64,000 bases of DNA from Candidatus Paraburkholderia kirkii (GCA_001189345.1 LFKV01000037.1:28544-92543); one strand, 5' to 3'; shown: positions 26,843 to 38,437, counted from the stretch's first letter. Notes: generated by a model not told the origin, from the sequence alone. A program made the numbers and translations.

Positions 26843-27159
26843 ATGGCGGCCAACAATACGAGTACGCTCGCCGAGTACGCTCGCAGAAATCCGCGAGGTG
26901 AATCTGTCGTACTTGCTCCTCGCGCAGCGGCTTCTTCACGAAGACCGCGTGTCCGCGATGTACCGGCTCGGCCTGTCCTCGCTGACGCTCACGCAGGCGG
27001 TGAAGGTCGCGTCGTCGAGCCATCTGCTGTGCCGCTTCCGTTTCGACGATCACACGATTCTTTCCTCGCTCGCCGACAAGGACAAGAGCGCGGCGCTCAC
27101 CCAGGCGCACGCCGCGATCCTGCTGGCTGGCGGACGGCCCCGTCGCGCAGATCGGCTGA
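26843..27159 (+). pseudogene. flhD: Degenerate flhD
   Basis: FlhD is half of the FlhD4C2 master activator of flagellar genes. The start at 26843 gives [11 protein letters not shown]; a perfect 13-base tandem duplication (26859-26884) then breaks the frame. The true sequence resumes as [48 protein letters not shown] and [13 protein letters not shown] HAAILLAGG. Around 26970 roughly nine residues expected between GLS and SLTLTQ are absent. Near 27135 another small indel is needed to reach the family ending PVAQIG and stop at 27157-27159. At least three lesions. Confidence 0.85.
26859..26884. repeat. 13-base perfect tandem duplication in flhD
   Basis: CGAGTACGCTCGC occurs twice in direct succession. 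Removal of one copy restores [12 protein letters not shown]. Confidence 0.92.
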
Positions 27160-27180
27160 GCGGACAGACCCGGGAGGCCG

Positions 27181-27402
27181 ATGGCGACGAAGAGCGTGGT
27201 CGCGGAAGTCCGCGAGATCACCCTGGCGATCGAACTGATCGAGCTGGGCGCGCGCCTGCAGTTGCTCGAAGCCGAAAATGTATACGACTTGCGCGCCGGC
27301 TACGTCTGCGGCCTGTGTCAGCCGCCCTCGCGCGCGGGCAAGACCCGCAAGGCGCTCGCCTCGCGCAACCCGCCGGAGCGCGCCCCGCGCATCGCGGCCT
27401 GA
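27181..27402 (+). pseudogene. flhC: flhC with internal deletion
   Basis: FlhC, partner of FlhD, is normally about 180-190 residues. Here only 73 codons remain. The N-terminus [20 protein letters not shown] to LQLLEAE (32 residues) is joined directly to a C-terminus [20 protein letters not shown]. About 110 central residues are gone, including the first Cys pair of the zinc site; the second pair (CGLC) remains. The join preserves the reading frame, so automatic annotation may call it an intact small gene. A GGGAGG ribosome site precedes ATG 27181. Confidence 0.87.
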
Positions 27403-27548
27403 GGCCGCACCCTCGCCCAACCCTGCTGCGACGCGGGGTTTACCTTTACCGTTTGCCGCAGGCGCGGAATTGCCCTCAAAGTTTTTCAATCGAGTGCTGT
27501 TAACCGACATAACTGCGCACTTAGAATTGGTTTCAAAAAGATTTATTA

Positions 27549-28437
27549 GGGGCTGTTAACCCGTAACGCAACCTGTTAACCTCGATCGTTGTGACAACAG
27601 GATCGAGGAGATGGGCAAACCAATCATCGACGACGAACTGTGGGCACTGATCGAGCCACTGCTACCACCAGCGAAGCCGCGCCGCTTCAAGTATCCGGGC
27701 CGCAAGCCGGTACCGGATCGGGCTGCGCTGACCGGCATCTTGTTCGTGCTGAAGACCGGCATCCGGTGGCGAGATCTGCCAGCGGAGATGGGATGTGGCT
27801 CTGGCGTCAGTTGCTGGCGCAGGCTGCGCGATTGGCAGCAAGCCGGCGTGTGGGATCGACTGCACGCACTGCTGCTGGCGAAACTACGAGCGGCCGGGAA
27901 GATCGACTTCTCCCGCGTCGTCGTCGACTCATCGTCGATTCGTGCGGTTGGGGCGGGCGAAAAACTGGCCCGAACCCCACCGACCGAGCACGACCCGGTT
28001 CCAAGCACCACGTCACCACCGACGCCAACGGTACGCCGATCGCGGCAATCCTGACCGGCGCCAATCGTCACGACGTCACCCAACTGATCCCGTTGATCGA
28101 GGCCATCGTACCGATTGGCGGCGTGCGCGGCCGGCCGCTGAGTCGCCCTGGCTGTGTTTATGCCGACCGCGGTTACGATCATGACAAGTACCGGTGCCTC
28201 CTTCACGCGCGCAACATTCCCACCAGCATCGCGCGGCGCGGTCACCCGCACGGTAGCGGCCTTGGGAAAGTCCGTTGGGTCGTCGAACGTACACATGCCT
28301 GGTTGCATAACTTCCGCCGTCTACGTACTCGCTTCGAACGTCGTGCGGACATTCATGAAGCGTTCCTCAAACTCGGTTGTTGCTTGATCTGCTGGAACAC
28401 TCTTCGGCAATCTCAACAGCCTTTATGAAACCGTCTC
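27549..28437 (+). mobile_element. IS5-family insertion sequence (IS427-type), 889 bp
   Basis: Bounded by imperfect inverted repeats: left GGGGCTGTTAAC and right (reverse) GAGACGGTTTCAT, sharing the GRGRCKGTT pattern. A TA dinucleotide lies on both sides (27547-27548 and 28438-28439), the target duplication typical of this group. It contains a two-frame transposase. It sits between the flhC remnant and motA, about 40 bases before the motA start, and may cut the motAB-che operon from its promoter. Confidence 0.85.
27611..28428 (+). CDS. IS5-family transposase made by -1 frameshift
   Basis: Frame 1 starts at 27611 (MGKPIIDDELWALIEPLLPP, LTGILFVLKTGIRWRDLP) and reads VVDSSSIRAVGAGEK. Slipping back one base at the A5 run (about 27959-27964) continues as TGPNPTDRARPGSKHHV, TDANGTPIAAILTGANRHD, the DDE-region YADRGYD and RWVVERTHAWLHNFRRL to the stop at 28428. 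IS427-group elements normally use two frames this way, so this is read as an intact, potentially active transposase rather than a pseudogene. DDE residues: D in VVDSS, D in YADRGYD, E in VVERT. Confidence 0.82.
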
Positions 28438-28475
28438 TAAGCGGCGGTCTCACCGCATCAAGAGAGGACTCGACT

Positions 28476-29335
28476 GTGCTGATTTTCGTTGGAACGCTCG
28501 TGACATTGCTGTCCGTCTTCGGCGGTTATGCGCTGGAAGGCGGCCACCTTGGCGCGCTCGTGCAACCGGTCGAAATCCTGATGATCGCGGGCGCGGGCGT
28601 CGGCGCGTTCATCCTCGGCAACAACCTCAAGACCATCAAGGCGACGTTTTTCGTCATTCCCACGCTCTTCAAGGGCGCGAAGTACGACAAGGGCAGTACA
28701 TGGAGCTGATGGGCCTGCTCTATGTCCTGCTCGCGAAGGCGCGCAAGGAAGGCACGCTCGCGTTCGAAGCGGACATCGAGGATCCCGCCAAGAGCCCGGT
28801 GTTCAGCCAGTCCCCGAAGATTCTCGCGGACCATCACATCGTCGAATTCCTGACGGATTATCTGCGCCTCATGGTCAGCGGCAACATGAACGCGTTCGAG
28901 ATCGAAAGCCTCATGGACGAGGAGATCGAGACGCATCATGTCGAGGACGAGGCGCCCGCGCACGCGCTCACCAAGGTCGGCGACGCGATGCCCGCGTTCG
29001 GCATCGTCGCCGCCGTGATGGGCGTCGTGCATACGATGGCCTCCGCCGATCAGCCGCCCGCGATTCTCGGCGAGATGATAGCGCAGGCGCTCGTCGGCAC
29101 CTTCCTCGGCATTCTTCTGTCCTGCGGCTTCATCGGGCCGCTCGCGAGCGTCGCGGAGCAGCGCGTCGCCGAGCAGACCAAGATGTTCCAGTGCATCAAG
29201 GTGACGATCCTCGCGAGCCTGAACGGCTATGCGCCCGCGATCGCGGTGGAGTTCGGCCGCAAGATGCTGTTCTCGACGGAGCGCCCGTCGTTCTCCGAAC
29301 TGGAGGAGCACGTGCGCCGGGTCAAGGCGAAATGA
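28476..29335 (+). pseudogene. motA: Frameshifted motA (flagellar stator)
   Basis: Proton-channel stator subunit of the flagellar motor. From GTG 28476 (GAGAGGAC ribosome site) it reads MLIFVGTLVTLLSVFGGYAL to KGAKYDKG. About four bases are then missing near 28693 (expected GRQYMELMGLL). The rest, YMELMGLLYVLLAKARKEG to the conserved proline segment VGDAMPAFGIVAAVMGVV and FSELEEHVRRVKAK, is in the next frame. Apart from this lesion all four membrane segments can be seen. Confidence 0.88.
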
Positions 29336-29375
29336 TGAACGGCTTCGCGAGCGATTCATCGACCAGGGCACGGCA

Positions 29376-30425
29376 ATGAGCAACGACAGCGAACGTCCCA
29401 TCTTCATCAAGCGCGTCGTCGCGGGCCGCAAGGGGCATCACGGCGGCGCGTGGAAGCTCGCCTACGCGGACTTCATGACCGCGATGATGGCGTTCTTCCT
29501 GCTGATGTGGCTGCTTTCGTCGACCTCGCCCGTGCAGCGGCGCGGCATCGCGGAGTATTTCCAGATGCCGCTCAAGGCGGCGATGGTCGGCGGCAAGAGC
29601 GTCGGCATGGACAACAGCATCATCACCGGCGGCGGGCGCGACATTTCGAGCGACGAGACGGGCGCCGCGCGCAAGCCGGATGGCAGCACGCAGCTTGCGC
29701 TGCGCGCGTCGTCGCAGACCGACGACCAACTGCTCAAGGCCGCGCAGGGCGAGCTCGAGCGCCACGAGCAGGTGCGCCTGCATGACCTTCAGGTGAAGCT
29801 CATGGCCGCGATCGAGGCCAATCCGACACTGCGCCAGTTCAAGCAGCAGATCCGCATCGAGTCGACGCAGCAGGGCTTGCGCATCGAGATCGTCGATACG
29901 CAGAAGCGCCCGATGTTCGCGCTTTCCAGCGACACCGTGCAGCCGTACATGCGCAACATCCTGCGCGAGATCGGCAAGACGTTGAACGACGTGCCGAACC
30001 GCATCGTCGTGCAGGGACACACCGACGCCGTGAAATACGCGGGCGGCAAGAAGGGCTACAGCAACTGGGAGCTGTCCGCGGACCGCGCGAACGCGTCGCG
30101 GCGCGAGCTGGTGGCGGGCGGCATGGACGAAGCGAAGGTGTTGCGCGTGCTCGGCCTCGCGTCCACACAGAATCTGAACAAGCAGGATCCGCTCGATCCG
30201 GAGAACCGGCGCATCAGCATCATCGTGCTCAACCGGAAGACCGAATCATCGATGCTGCGCGACGACGGCGGCCCGAGCGCCACGCTCGACAACGGCCGGG
30301 GTGAGGACGGCAAGCCGCTGGCTGCGCTCGGCATCGCCGCCCGCGGCGCGCTGAGCAATTGCTCAAAAAAACACGCTCAAGACTCGGCACGTTTCGACCG
30401 TCAACACGGCAAGAGACAAACATGA
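29376..30425 (+). CDS. motB: Flagellar motor protein MotB
   Basis: Stator subunit anchoring the motor to peptidoglycan. 349 residues: the single membrane segment with the proton-carrying Asp (KLAYADFMTAMMAFFLLMWL, Asp about 32) and the C-terminal OmpA-like domain (RIVVQGHTDAVKYAGG, NWELSADRANASRREL, LDPENRRISIIVLNR). The frame is open throughout; the last 40 residues look unlike the family and could be a late frameshift. Its stop overlaps the ATG of the following response-regulator gene. Without MotA it cannot form a stator. Confidence 0.88.
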   Translation: MSNDSERPIFIKRVVAGRKGHHGGAWKLAYADFMTAMMAFFLLMWLLSSTSPVQRRGIAEYFQMPLKAAMVGGKSVGMDNSIITGGGRDISSDETGAARKPDGSTQLALRASSQTDDQLLKAAQGELERHEQVRLHDLQVKLMAAIEANPTLRQFKQQIRIESTQQGLRIEIVDTQKRPMFALSSDTVQPYMRNILREIGKTLNDVPNRIVVQGHTDAVKYAGGKKGYSNWELSADRANASRRELVAGGMDEAKVLRVLGLASTQNLNKQDPLDPENRRISIIVLNRKTESSMLRDDGGPSATLDNGRGEDGKPLAALGIAARGALSNCSKKHAQDSARFDRQHGKRQT

Positions 30426-30786
30426 TCAGGAACATTCTGGCAATCGACGATTCGGCCGCGATGCGGCAAATCATCTCGGCGACGCTGGCGACGGCGGGTT
30501 ACGAAGTGACCGTCGCGTCTGACGGCGACGAAGGCCTGGAGTGGGCGCTCGCCGAGCGCTTCGATCTCGTTCTGACCGACCAGCACATGCCGGGCAAGAG
30601 CAGGCTCGGCTGCGCGCGAACCACGCCTACCGGGCGACGCCGATCCTGGTCCTCACGACCGAAGGCGGCGAGCCGTTCAAGGAGGCGGCGCGCTCGGCGG
30701 GCGCAACGGGCTGGATCGAGAAGCCGCTCGATCCGGACCTGCTGACCGAGCTGGTCGCCGCGCTCTCGGAAGACACGCTGCACTGA
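30422..30786 (+). pseudogene. Frameshifted CheY-like response regulator
   Basis: A single-domain receiver between motB and cheA. The first half (MIRNILAIDDSAAMRQIIS, phospho-acceptor Asp in VLTDQHMPGKS) starts at 30422. A short deletion near 30600 removes part of the loop after PGKS and changes frame; the second half (LRANHAYRATPILVLTTEGG, then GWIEKPLDPDLLTELV, with the conserved Thr and Lys) ends at 30786. Confidence 0.85.
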
Positions 30787-30885
30787 GCGGTACAAGAGCA
30801 GGTTCCAGGCGAAGCAACCCGAAGACAGCATTGAAACGCGCGCACAACGGCGCCGACTGAACAGCATTCCTGCGGTGACTCAAGC

Positions 30886-33140
30886 ATGACTCTCGACATT
30901 ACCCAGTTCTATCAGACCTTCTTCGACGAAGCGGATGAACTGCTCGCGCAGATGGAGCAACTGCTGCTCGTTCTGGACATCGCGAATCCCGATCCGGAAG
31001 ACCTCGCGGCGATCTTCCGCGCGGCGCATTCGATCAAGGGCGGCGCTGCCACCTTCGGTTTCGCCGCGCTGACGGAGACGACGCACATCCTCGAGTCGCT
31101 GCTGGACCGCGCGCGCAACAACGAGCTCGTCCTGCGCCGCGACATGATCGACACCTTCCTCGCGACGAAGGACGTGCTCTCCGACCAGCTCGCCGCGTAT
31201 CGCGCGAGCGCGGAGCCGGATGCGGCCGTCGCCGCCGCGATCTGCGCGAAGCTCGAGCGCCTGAAGAACGAGAGCGCCGAAGGAGCGGAAGCGGCCCATG
31301 TGGAACCGCCCGCGCTGCCGGGCACGGACAACCATGCGGCGAACGTGCACGTCGCGCCCGCCTACGACGGCCTGAACGCCCCGCCCGCGCACCTGATCGC
31401 GCAGGCGATGGAAGCGATCGAGGACGACGGCAACTGGGACGGCGCGTTCGAGCTCGCCGATGGAACGCATGCAGGAACCGCCGACGACGCAATGCCGGGA
31501 CACATCGGCGCGGCGGCGGAAGTCGGACCCCACCTGAAAATTACGCTACGGGGGGTGGGCGAGAAGGACCTGGCGACTCTGATTGAGGAGCTGGGGAATC
31601 TGGGAAGCATCGTCGGAGAAAGGAAGACGGACGCGGAATACGTGGTCTGGCTCGACTCGGACGTTCCGGCTGACGATATCGTCCGCCGTGTGCTGCTTCG
31701 TGATCGATGAAACGCAGATCACGATCGGCCGCGGCGATCCGGCGGCGCAATCCGCCGAAGCGTAGCCGGCGCCGCGGGCAACACCGGCGGTGCGTCCCAC
31801 CCTGCACGAAGAGCCGAAGCAATCGCAGGCGAGCGCGTCGCCCGCATCCGCGAGCGGCAACGAGGCAGTGAAGGAAAAAGAAGAAGCGGCGACGGCGGTG
31901 GCTCAACCCGCCACTCTGCCGTCGAAACCCGCGACGGGCGATGCCGAAAAGAAGGCGCGTCCGCAAGCGGCGGCATCGGCGGAAGGCAGTTCGATCCGCG
32001 TCGGCGTCGAGAAGGTCGACCAGCTCATCAACCTGGTGGGCGAACTCGTCATCACGCAGGCGATGCTCGCGGAAGCCACGAGCGCGTTCGATCCCGACCT
32101 GCACGATCGTCTGTTCAACGGCATGGCGCAGCTGGAGCGCAACGCGCGACCTGCAAGAGGCCGTCATGTCCATCCGCACGATGCCGATGGATTACGTATT
32201 CAGCCGCTTCCCGCGCCTCGTGCGCGACATCGCCGGCAAGCTCGGCAAGGAAGTGGAGCTCGTCACGTTCGGTCAGGCGACCGAGCTCGACAAGAGCCTG
32301 ATCGAGCGCATCATCGATCCGCTCACGCACCTCGTGCGCAACTCGCTCGATTACGGCATCGAGACCGTGGAGGCGCGCCGCGCGGCGGGCAAGCCGACCA
32401 CCGGCCAGCTCGTGCTGTCGGCGGCGCATCACGGCGGCAACATCGTGATCGAAGTGAGCGACGACGGCGCGGGTCTGCGTCGCGACAAGATTCTCGCGAA
32501 GGCGCAGAAGCAGGGCCTGCAGGTTTCCGAATCGATGAGCGACGAGGAGGTCTGGCAGCTCATCTTCATGCCGGGCTTCTCGACCGCAGAGCAAGTGACG
32601 GACATCTCCGGCCGCGGTGTCGGCATGGACGTGGTGAAGCGCAACATCCAGTCGATGGGCGGGCATGTGGAAATCAGCTCGCGCCAGGGCGCGGGCACGA
32701 CGACGAAGATCGTGCTGCCGCTCACGCTCGCGATTCTCGACGGCATGTCGGTGAAGGTCGGCAACGAGATCTTCATTCTGCCGCTGAACTTCGTGATGGA
32801 GTCGCTGCAACCGGTCGCCGAGGACATCTACACGGTCGCGAACGGCGAGCGCGTGGTGTGCGTGCGCGGCGAGTATCTGCCGCTGGTCGCGCTGCATCGG
32901 GTGTCGACGCCGAAAGCGCGCGCACCGAGCCGACGCAGGGCATCGTCACGATCATGCAGACGGAGGGGCGCCGCTTCGCGATGCTGATCGACGAGCTCGT
33001 CGGCCAGCAGCAGGTCGTCGTGAAGAACCTGGAAACGAATTACCGCAAGGTGCACGGCATTTCCGCCGCGGCCATCCTGGGCGACGGCAGCGTCGCGCTG
33101 ATCGTCGACGTGGCCGCGCTCAACCGCGAATCGCGCGCAC
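30886..33140 (+). pseudogene. cheA: Degenerate cheA
   Basis: Chemotaxis histidine kinase. The P1 domain from 30886 has the phospho-acceptor in FRAAHSIKGGAATFGF. A one-base shift near 31693, an in-frame TAG at 31763-31765, a shift near 32144 (expected LERNTRDLQEAVMSIRTMP) and another near 32905 break the rest. P3 (IRVGVEKVDQLINLVGEL), the ATPase P4 (LVRNSLDYGIE, SDDGAGLRRDKI, SGRGVGMDVVKRNIQ) and the CheW-like P5 (MLIDELVGQQQVVVKNLE) can each be recognised. After DVAALNRE the sequence jumps into a chemoreceptor; cheW, usually next, is absent. Confidence 0.9.
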
Positions 33141-33154
33141 TCTCACTAACACCA

Positions 33155-34287
33155 CCGGACCAACGAGATCGGCCGCCTGTTCGCGGGCATCGAGCGGATG
33201 CGCGTCAACCTGACCGCGATGGTCGGCGCGGTGCATCGCGGCGCGGAATCGATCGACGTCGGCGCGCATGAAATCGCGAGCGGCAATACGGATCTGTCGC
33301 AGCGCACCGAAGAGCAGGCGGCGTCGCTGCAGGAAACCGCGTTGAGCATGGAAGAGCTCACGAGCACGGTGAAGCAGAATGCCGACAACGCGCGCCAGGC
33401 GAGCCAGCTCGCGGTGAACGCGTCGGATATCGCGTCGCGCGGCGGCGAGGTCGTCGAGCAAGTCGTCGAGACGATGCACGCGATCGCGTCGAGTTCGAAC
33501 AAGGTCGTGGACATCATCGGCGTGGTCGAAGGCATCGCGTTCCAGACCAACATTCTCGCGCTGAACGCGGCGGTCGAGGCGGCGCGCGCGGGCGAGGAAG
33601 GGCGCGGCTTCGCGGTGGTCGCGGGCGAAGTGCGCTCGCTCGCGCAGCGCAGCGCGGCGGCGGTGAAGGAAATCAAGGCGCTGATCGGCGATTCCGCCGC
33701 GAAGGTGGACAGCGGCACGGAACTCGTCGCGCGTGCCGGCCAGCCGATTGGCGAGATCGTGCAGGCGGTGCGCCGCGTGACCGACATCATGGGCGAGATC
33801 AGCGCGGCCTCGGAGGAGCAGTCCGACGGTATCGAGCAGGTCAACCGCGCCGTCACGCAGATGGACAGCGTGACGCAGCAGAACGCCGCGCTCGTCGAGC
33901 AGGCGGCAGCGGCCGCGGCATCGCTCGAAGACCAGACCCGCCAGCTGAAGGACGTGGTCGCGCAATGGCGCGTCGAAAGCGCCGCGCCGATGCGCGCGAG
34001 CGCGACGGTTGCGGCCGCGCGCCTGACGCCGGCTGCGCGCATCGAGCCTTCGCCGCCGGCCGTCGCGCAGAACGCCGACAGGCGGACGAAGCCGGTGCAG
34101 GCCGCGAAGGTTGCGCCGCAGCCCGAGCTCGGGCCGGAAGCGGCCGTTGTCAAGGAAGCCGCCAGCGAAGCCCGCAAAGCCGCGAGCAAGCCGGCGAGCG
34201 CCGCGAAGCCCGCGTCCCGGGCCGGTCGCGCCCGCGCCGCGCGCTAAGGCGACGACCGCCGACGACGGCGACTGGGAAACCTTCTGA
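33155..34287 (+). pseudogene. tsr: Chemoreceptor fragment lacking sensor and in-frame tail
   Basis: A methyl-accepting chemotaxis protein beginning in the HAMP output helix ([20 protein letters not shown]). The periplasmic sensor and both membrane segments are deleted. From ATG 33198 an open frame holds the coiled-coil signalling domain, with hairpin tip [20 protein letters not shown], up to a stop at 34247. One base out of frame beyond it lies the family ending TTADDG-DWETF, stop 34285-34287. DWETF is a CheR/CheB-docking pentapeptide, so the encoded product would also lack it. Confidence 0.82.
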
Positions 34288-34491
34288 CAGAGCGTGAAAC
34301 GAGACGACCATGCCGGCACAGCGCTTCACGCCCGCGAGCGGGCGAATCACCGGATCATGCGGCGCAGGCAATGCGCGCCGCGCGCCCGGCGCGCGTAAGT
34401 CCGCGTGGCCGTCGCATGCATCGCGGGCCGCGAGCGCGACGCGCACGCCACATCGGGCGACGATGACGACGCCGGGGAAGCACGAGACATC

Positions 34492-35427
34492 ATGATGGCA
34501 ACGCGCAACGCGCACGCCGACTTGCCCGCCAGCGTGCGCGGCGCGGAAGTCGAGCGCGACTTCGAATTCACGGCGGCGGACTTCGCCCGCATTCGCGAGC
34601 TGATTCATCGGTGCGCGGGCATCTCGCTGTCGGACCACAAACGCGACATGGCATACAGCCGTCTCGCGCGCCGGCTGCGCGCATGCGGCATTGACACGTT
34701 CAGGCAGTATCTGGACCGCCTCGAGACCAACGAGAACAGCGCCGAGTGGGAAGCGTTCGTCAATGCGCTGACCACGAACCTGACCGCGTTCTTCCGCGAG
34801 TCGCACCACTTTCCGATTCTCGCGGAGTTCGTCAAGCGCCGGCAGCAGCCGTTCTCGGTGTGGTGCTCGGCGGCATCGACGGGCGAGGAGCCGTATTCCA
34901 TCGCGATGACGCTGATCGAAGCGCTGGGCGAGCATGCCGCGCGCCAGTGCACGGTGTTCGCGAGCGACATCGACAGCCAGGTGCTCGGCAAGGCGGAAGC
35001 GGGCGTGTATTCGCTCGATCAGGTGAAGGCGCTGCCGGTCGAGCGTCTGAGACGCTTCTTCCTGAAGGTGAAGGGCACGGGCTTGCACGCGGGCCTCGTG
35101 AAGGTGCGCCCTGAATTGCGCGCGATGGTGAGCTTCGGCCGCGTGAACCTGACGGACGCACGCTACGACATGAAAGGCCCGTTCGACGCGATCTTTTGCC
35201 GCAACGTGATGATCTACTTCGACAAGCCGACGCAAGGACAAGTACTGACGCGCTTCGAGCCGCTGATGAAGCCTGGCGCGCTGTTGTTCGCGGGACATTC
35301 GGAGAATTTCACCTACGTGTCGCAGGCCTTCAGGCTGCGCGGCCAGACCGTATACGAACTGACGCGCGACATGAAGCACGCGGGCGCACCGAAAGCGGCG
35401 CGGGCGCTCGCAGGAGAGACGGCATGA
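34492..35427 (+). CDS. cheR: Chemotaxis protein methyltransferase CheR
   Basis: Transfers methyl groups from S-adenosylmethionine to receptor glutamates. 311 residues from ATG 34492 (ATG 34495 is equally possible). The N-terminal helical domain ([19 protein letters not shown]) and the SAM-binding domain ([48 protein letters not shown]) are complete. Its stop overlaps the cheD start (ATGA). Intact, but its substrate receptor next door has lost its sensor and docking tail. Confidence 0.92.
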   Translation: MMATRNAHADLPASVRGAEVERDFEFTAADFARIRELIHRCAGISLSDHKRDMAYSRLARRLRACGIDTFRQYLDRLETNENSAEWEAFVNALTTNLTAFFRESHHFPILAEFVKRRQQPFSVWCSAASTGEEPYSIAMTLIEALGEHAARQCTVFASDIDSQVLGKAEAGVYSLDQVKALPVERLRRFFLKVKGTGLHAGLVKVRPELRAMVSFGRVNLTDARYDMKGPFDAIFCRNVMIYFDKPTQGQVLTRFEPLMKPGALLFAGHSENFTYVSQAFRLRGQTVYELTRDMKHAGAPKAARALAGETA

Positions 35428-36100
35428 GCGGACTGCCGATCGCGTCGAATCTCTACTACGACAATCTCTTCAAGAAGCCGGGCGTGAAGCTCCTGCCGAA
35501 CGAGTTCTACATGACCAGCGAGGACATGGTGCTCGTCACGGTGCTCGGCTCGTGCGTGGTGGCGTGCATCAACGATCGCACGGCAGGCATCGGCGGAATG
35601 AATCACTTCATGCTGCCCGACGACGGTTCCGACGCGTCCCACGCGGCGTCCGACTCGATGCGTTACGGCGCATACGCGATGGAAGTGCTCATCAACGAGC
35701 TCATCAAGCGCGGCGGACGGCGCGAGCGCTTCGAAGCGAAGGTGTTCGGCGGCGGCGCGGTGCTCGCGGGCATGACGACCATCAACATCGGCGATCGCAA
35801 CTCGGAGTTCGTGCGGCGCTATCTCTCGCTGGAGAAGATTCGCATCGTCGCCGAGGATCTGCAGGGCAGGCATCCGCGCAAGGTCGCGTTCATGCCGCGC
35901 TCCGGCCAGGTGATGGTCAAGAAGCTCAAGACGCGGCACGATCCGGTCATCGTCGAGCGCGAGCAGGCGCTCGCGCAACGCACGCCGGAAGAGCGCGCGG
36001 AGTGGCTCGCGAAGGCGCGGGCGCGCGTCGAGCTGTTCGGCGGTGGCAGTTTCAACAGCGCCGCGCGCACGCTGCGCGGCACGAAGGCGGCGGAGGAAGC

Positions 36101-36104
<4 letters not shown>
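35424..36104 (+). CDS. cheD: Chemoreceptor glutamine deamidase CheD
   Basis: Deamidates receptor glutamines to glutamates. 226 residues; the catalytic Cys is in [19 protein letters not shown], and the His and Thr of the triad lie in [11 protein letters not shown] (His) and [14 protein letters not shown] region. Overlaps cheR and cheB by four bases on each side, as in intact Burkholderia operons. No lesion seen. Confidence 0.92.
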
Positions 36105-37227
<1,123 letters not shown>

Positions 37228-37277
37228 GTTTTCCGAATCGAATACGCGGCAACGCCGCTTGAGAACACACGGGAGTA

Positions 37278-37676
37278 GTGGTGGACAAGAACATGAAGAT
37301 CCTCGTCGTCGACGATTTTCCGACGATGCGCCGTATCGTGCGTAACCTGCTCAAGGAGCTGGGCTACGGCAACGTCGACGAAGCCGAAGACGGTGCGGCG
37401 GGTCTCGCGCGCCTGCGCGGCGGCGGCTTCGACTTCGTGATCACCGACTGGAACATGCCGAACCTCGACGGCCTCGCGATGCTGCAGCAAATCCGCGCGG
37501 ACGCGACGCTGTCGCATCTGCCGGTGCTGATGGTGACGGCGGAGTCGAAGAAGGAGAACATCATCGCGGCGGCGCAGGCGGGCGCGAGCGGTTACGTGGT
37601 CAAGCCCTTCACGGCTGCCACGCTCGACGAGAAGCTCAACAAGATCCTCGAGAAGATGGCCAAGGCCGGGAGCTGA
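37278..37676 (+). CDS. cheY: Chemotaxis response regulator CheY
   Basis: Single receiver domain, 132 residues from GTG 37278 (GTG 37281 also possible; GGGAG site). Acidic pair and phospho-acceptor are present ([29 protein letters not shown]), with conserved Thr/Lys ([22 protein letters not shown]). It binds the flagellar motor switch when phosphorylated by CheA. Intact, although CheA is broken. Followed two bases later by cheZ. Confidence 0.93.
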   Translation: MVDKNMKILVVDDFPTMRRIVRNLLKELGYGNVDEAEDGAAGLARLRGGGFDFVITDWNMPNLDGLAMLQQIRADATLSHLPVLMVTAESKKENIIAAAQAGASGYVVKPFTAATLDEKLNKILEKMAKAGS

Positions 37677-37678
37677 TC

Positions 37679-38392
37679 GTGAGCGAGCTGACCACTGAAT
37701 TCACAGCCGCGATGGCCCAGGGTGAAGGCAGCGAGGGCGATCCGTCGAGCGACCGCATCCTCGCGCGCATCGGCCAGCTCACGTGCACGCTGCGCGACTC
37801 GATGCGCGAGCTCGGCCTCGACAAGCAGGTCGAAGCCGCTGCGCAAGCCGTGCCCGACGCGCGCGATCGCCTGAAATACGTCGCCGTGGTGACCGAGCAG
37901 GCCGCCGAGCGCGCGCTCAACGCGATCGAGCTCGCCAAGCCGATGCAGGAAGCGATGCAGAGCGAAGCACAGGCGCTCGACGCGCGCTGGGCGCAATGGT
38001 ACGAGGCGCCGCTCGCGCAAGGCGAAGCGGGGGCGCTGCTGGCGCAAACGCGCACGTTCCTGCAAAGCGTGCCCGAACGCACCCAGGCGACCAACGCGCA
38101 ACTGCTGGAAATCATGCTCGCGCAGGATTTCCAGGACCTGACCGGCCAGGTGATCAAGAAGATCACGGACCTCGTGTATCTGATCGAACAGCAACTGCTG
38201 GGCGTGCTGCTCGAAAACATCGCGCCCGAGCGGCGCGAGCAGTTTGCGGCGTCGGCGGCGGCGCTCATGTCGTCCGCGGGCGGCGCTCAGGAAAGCCTGC
38301 TCAACGGGCCGCAGATCAATCCCGAAGGACGCAGTGACGTCGTGCAGGATCAATCGCAGGTCGACGATCTGCTCGCGAGCCTCGGTTTCTGA
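37679..38392 (+). CDS. cheZ: Protein phosphatase CheZ
   Basis: Removes phosphate from CheY-P. 237 residues from GTG 37679. The catalytic helix motif QDFQDLTGQVIKKITDLVYL and the C-terminal CheY-binding peptide (QVDDLLASLGF) are both present. Intact last gene of the chemotaxis operon; a terminator follows. Confidence 0.93.
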   Translation: MSELTTEFTAAMAQGEGSEGDPSSDRILARIGQLTCTLRDSMRELGLDKQVEAAAQAVPDARDRLKYVAVVTEQAAERALNAIELAKPMQEAMQSEAQALDARWAQWYEAPLAQGEAGALLAQTRTFLQSVPERTQATNAQLLEIMLAQDFQDLTGQVIKKITDLVYLIEQQLLGVLLENIAPERREQFAASAAALMSSAGGAQESLLNGPQINPEGRSDVVQDQSQVDDLLASLGF

Positions 38393-38437
38393 GGTCTGCC
38401 GCAGGCAGTCGGTTCGCCGTACTCAGCGTTATGAAAG

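Noticed and set aside
27611..28428. IS5 transposase as a frameshift pseudogene
   Set aside because: The two-frame layout with an A run at the overlap is normal for the IS427 group, and the fused sequence is complete.
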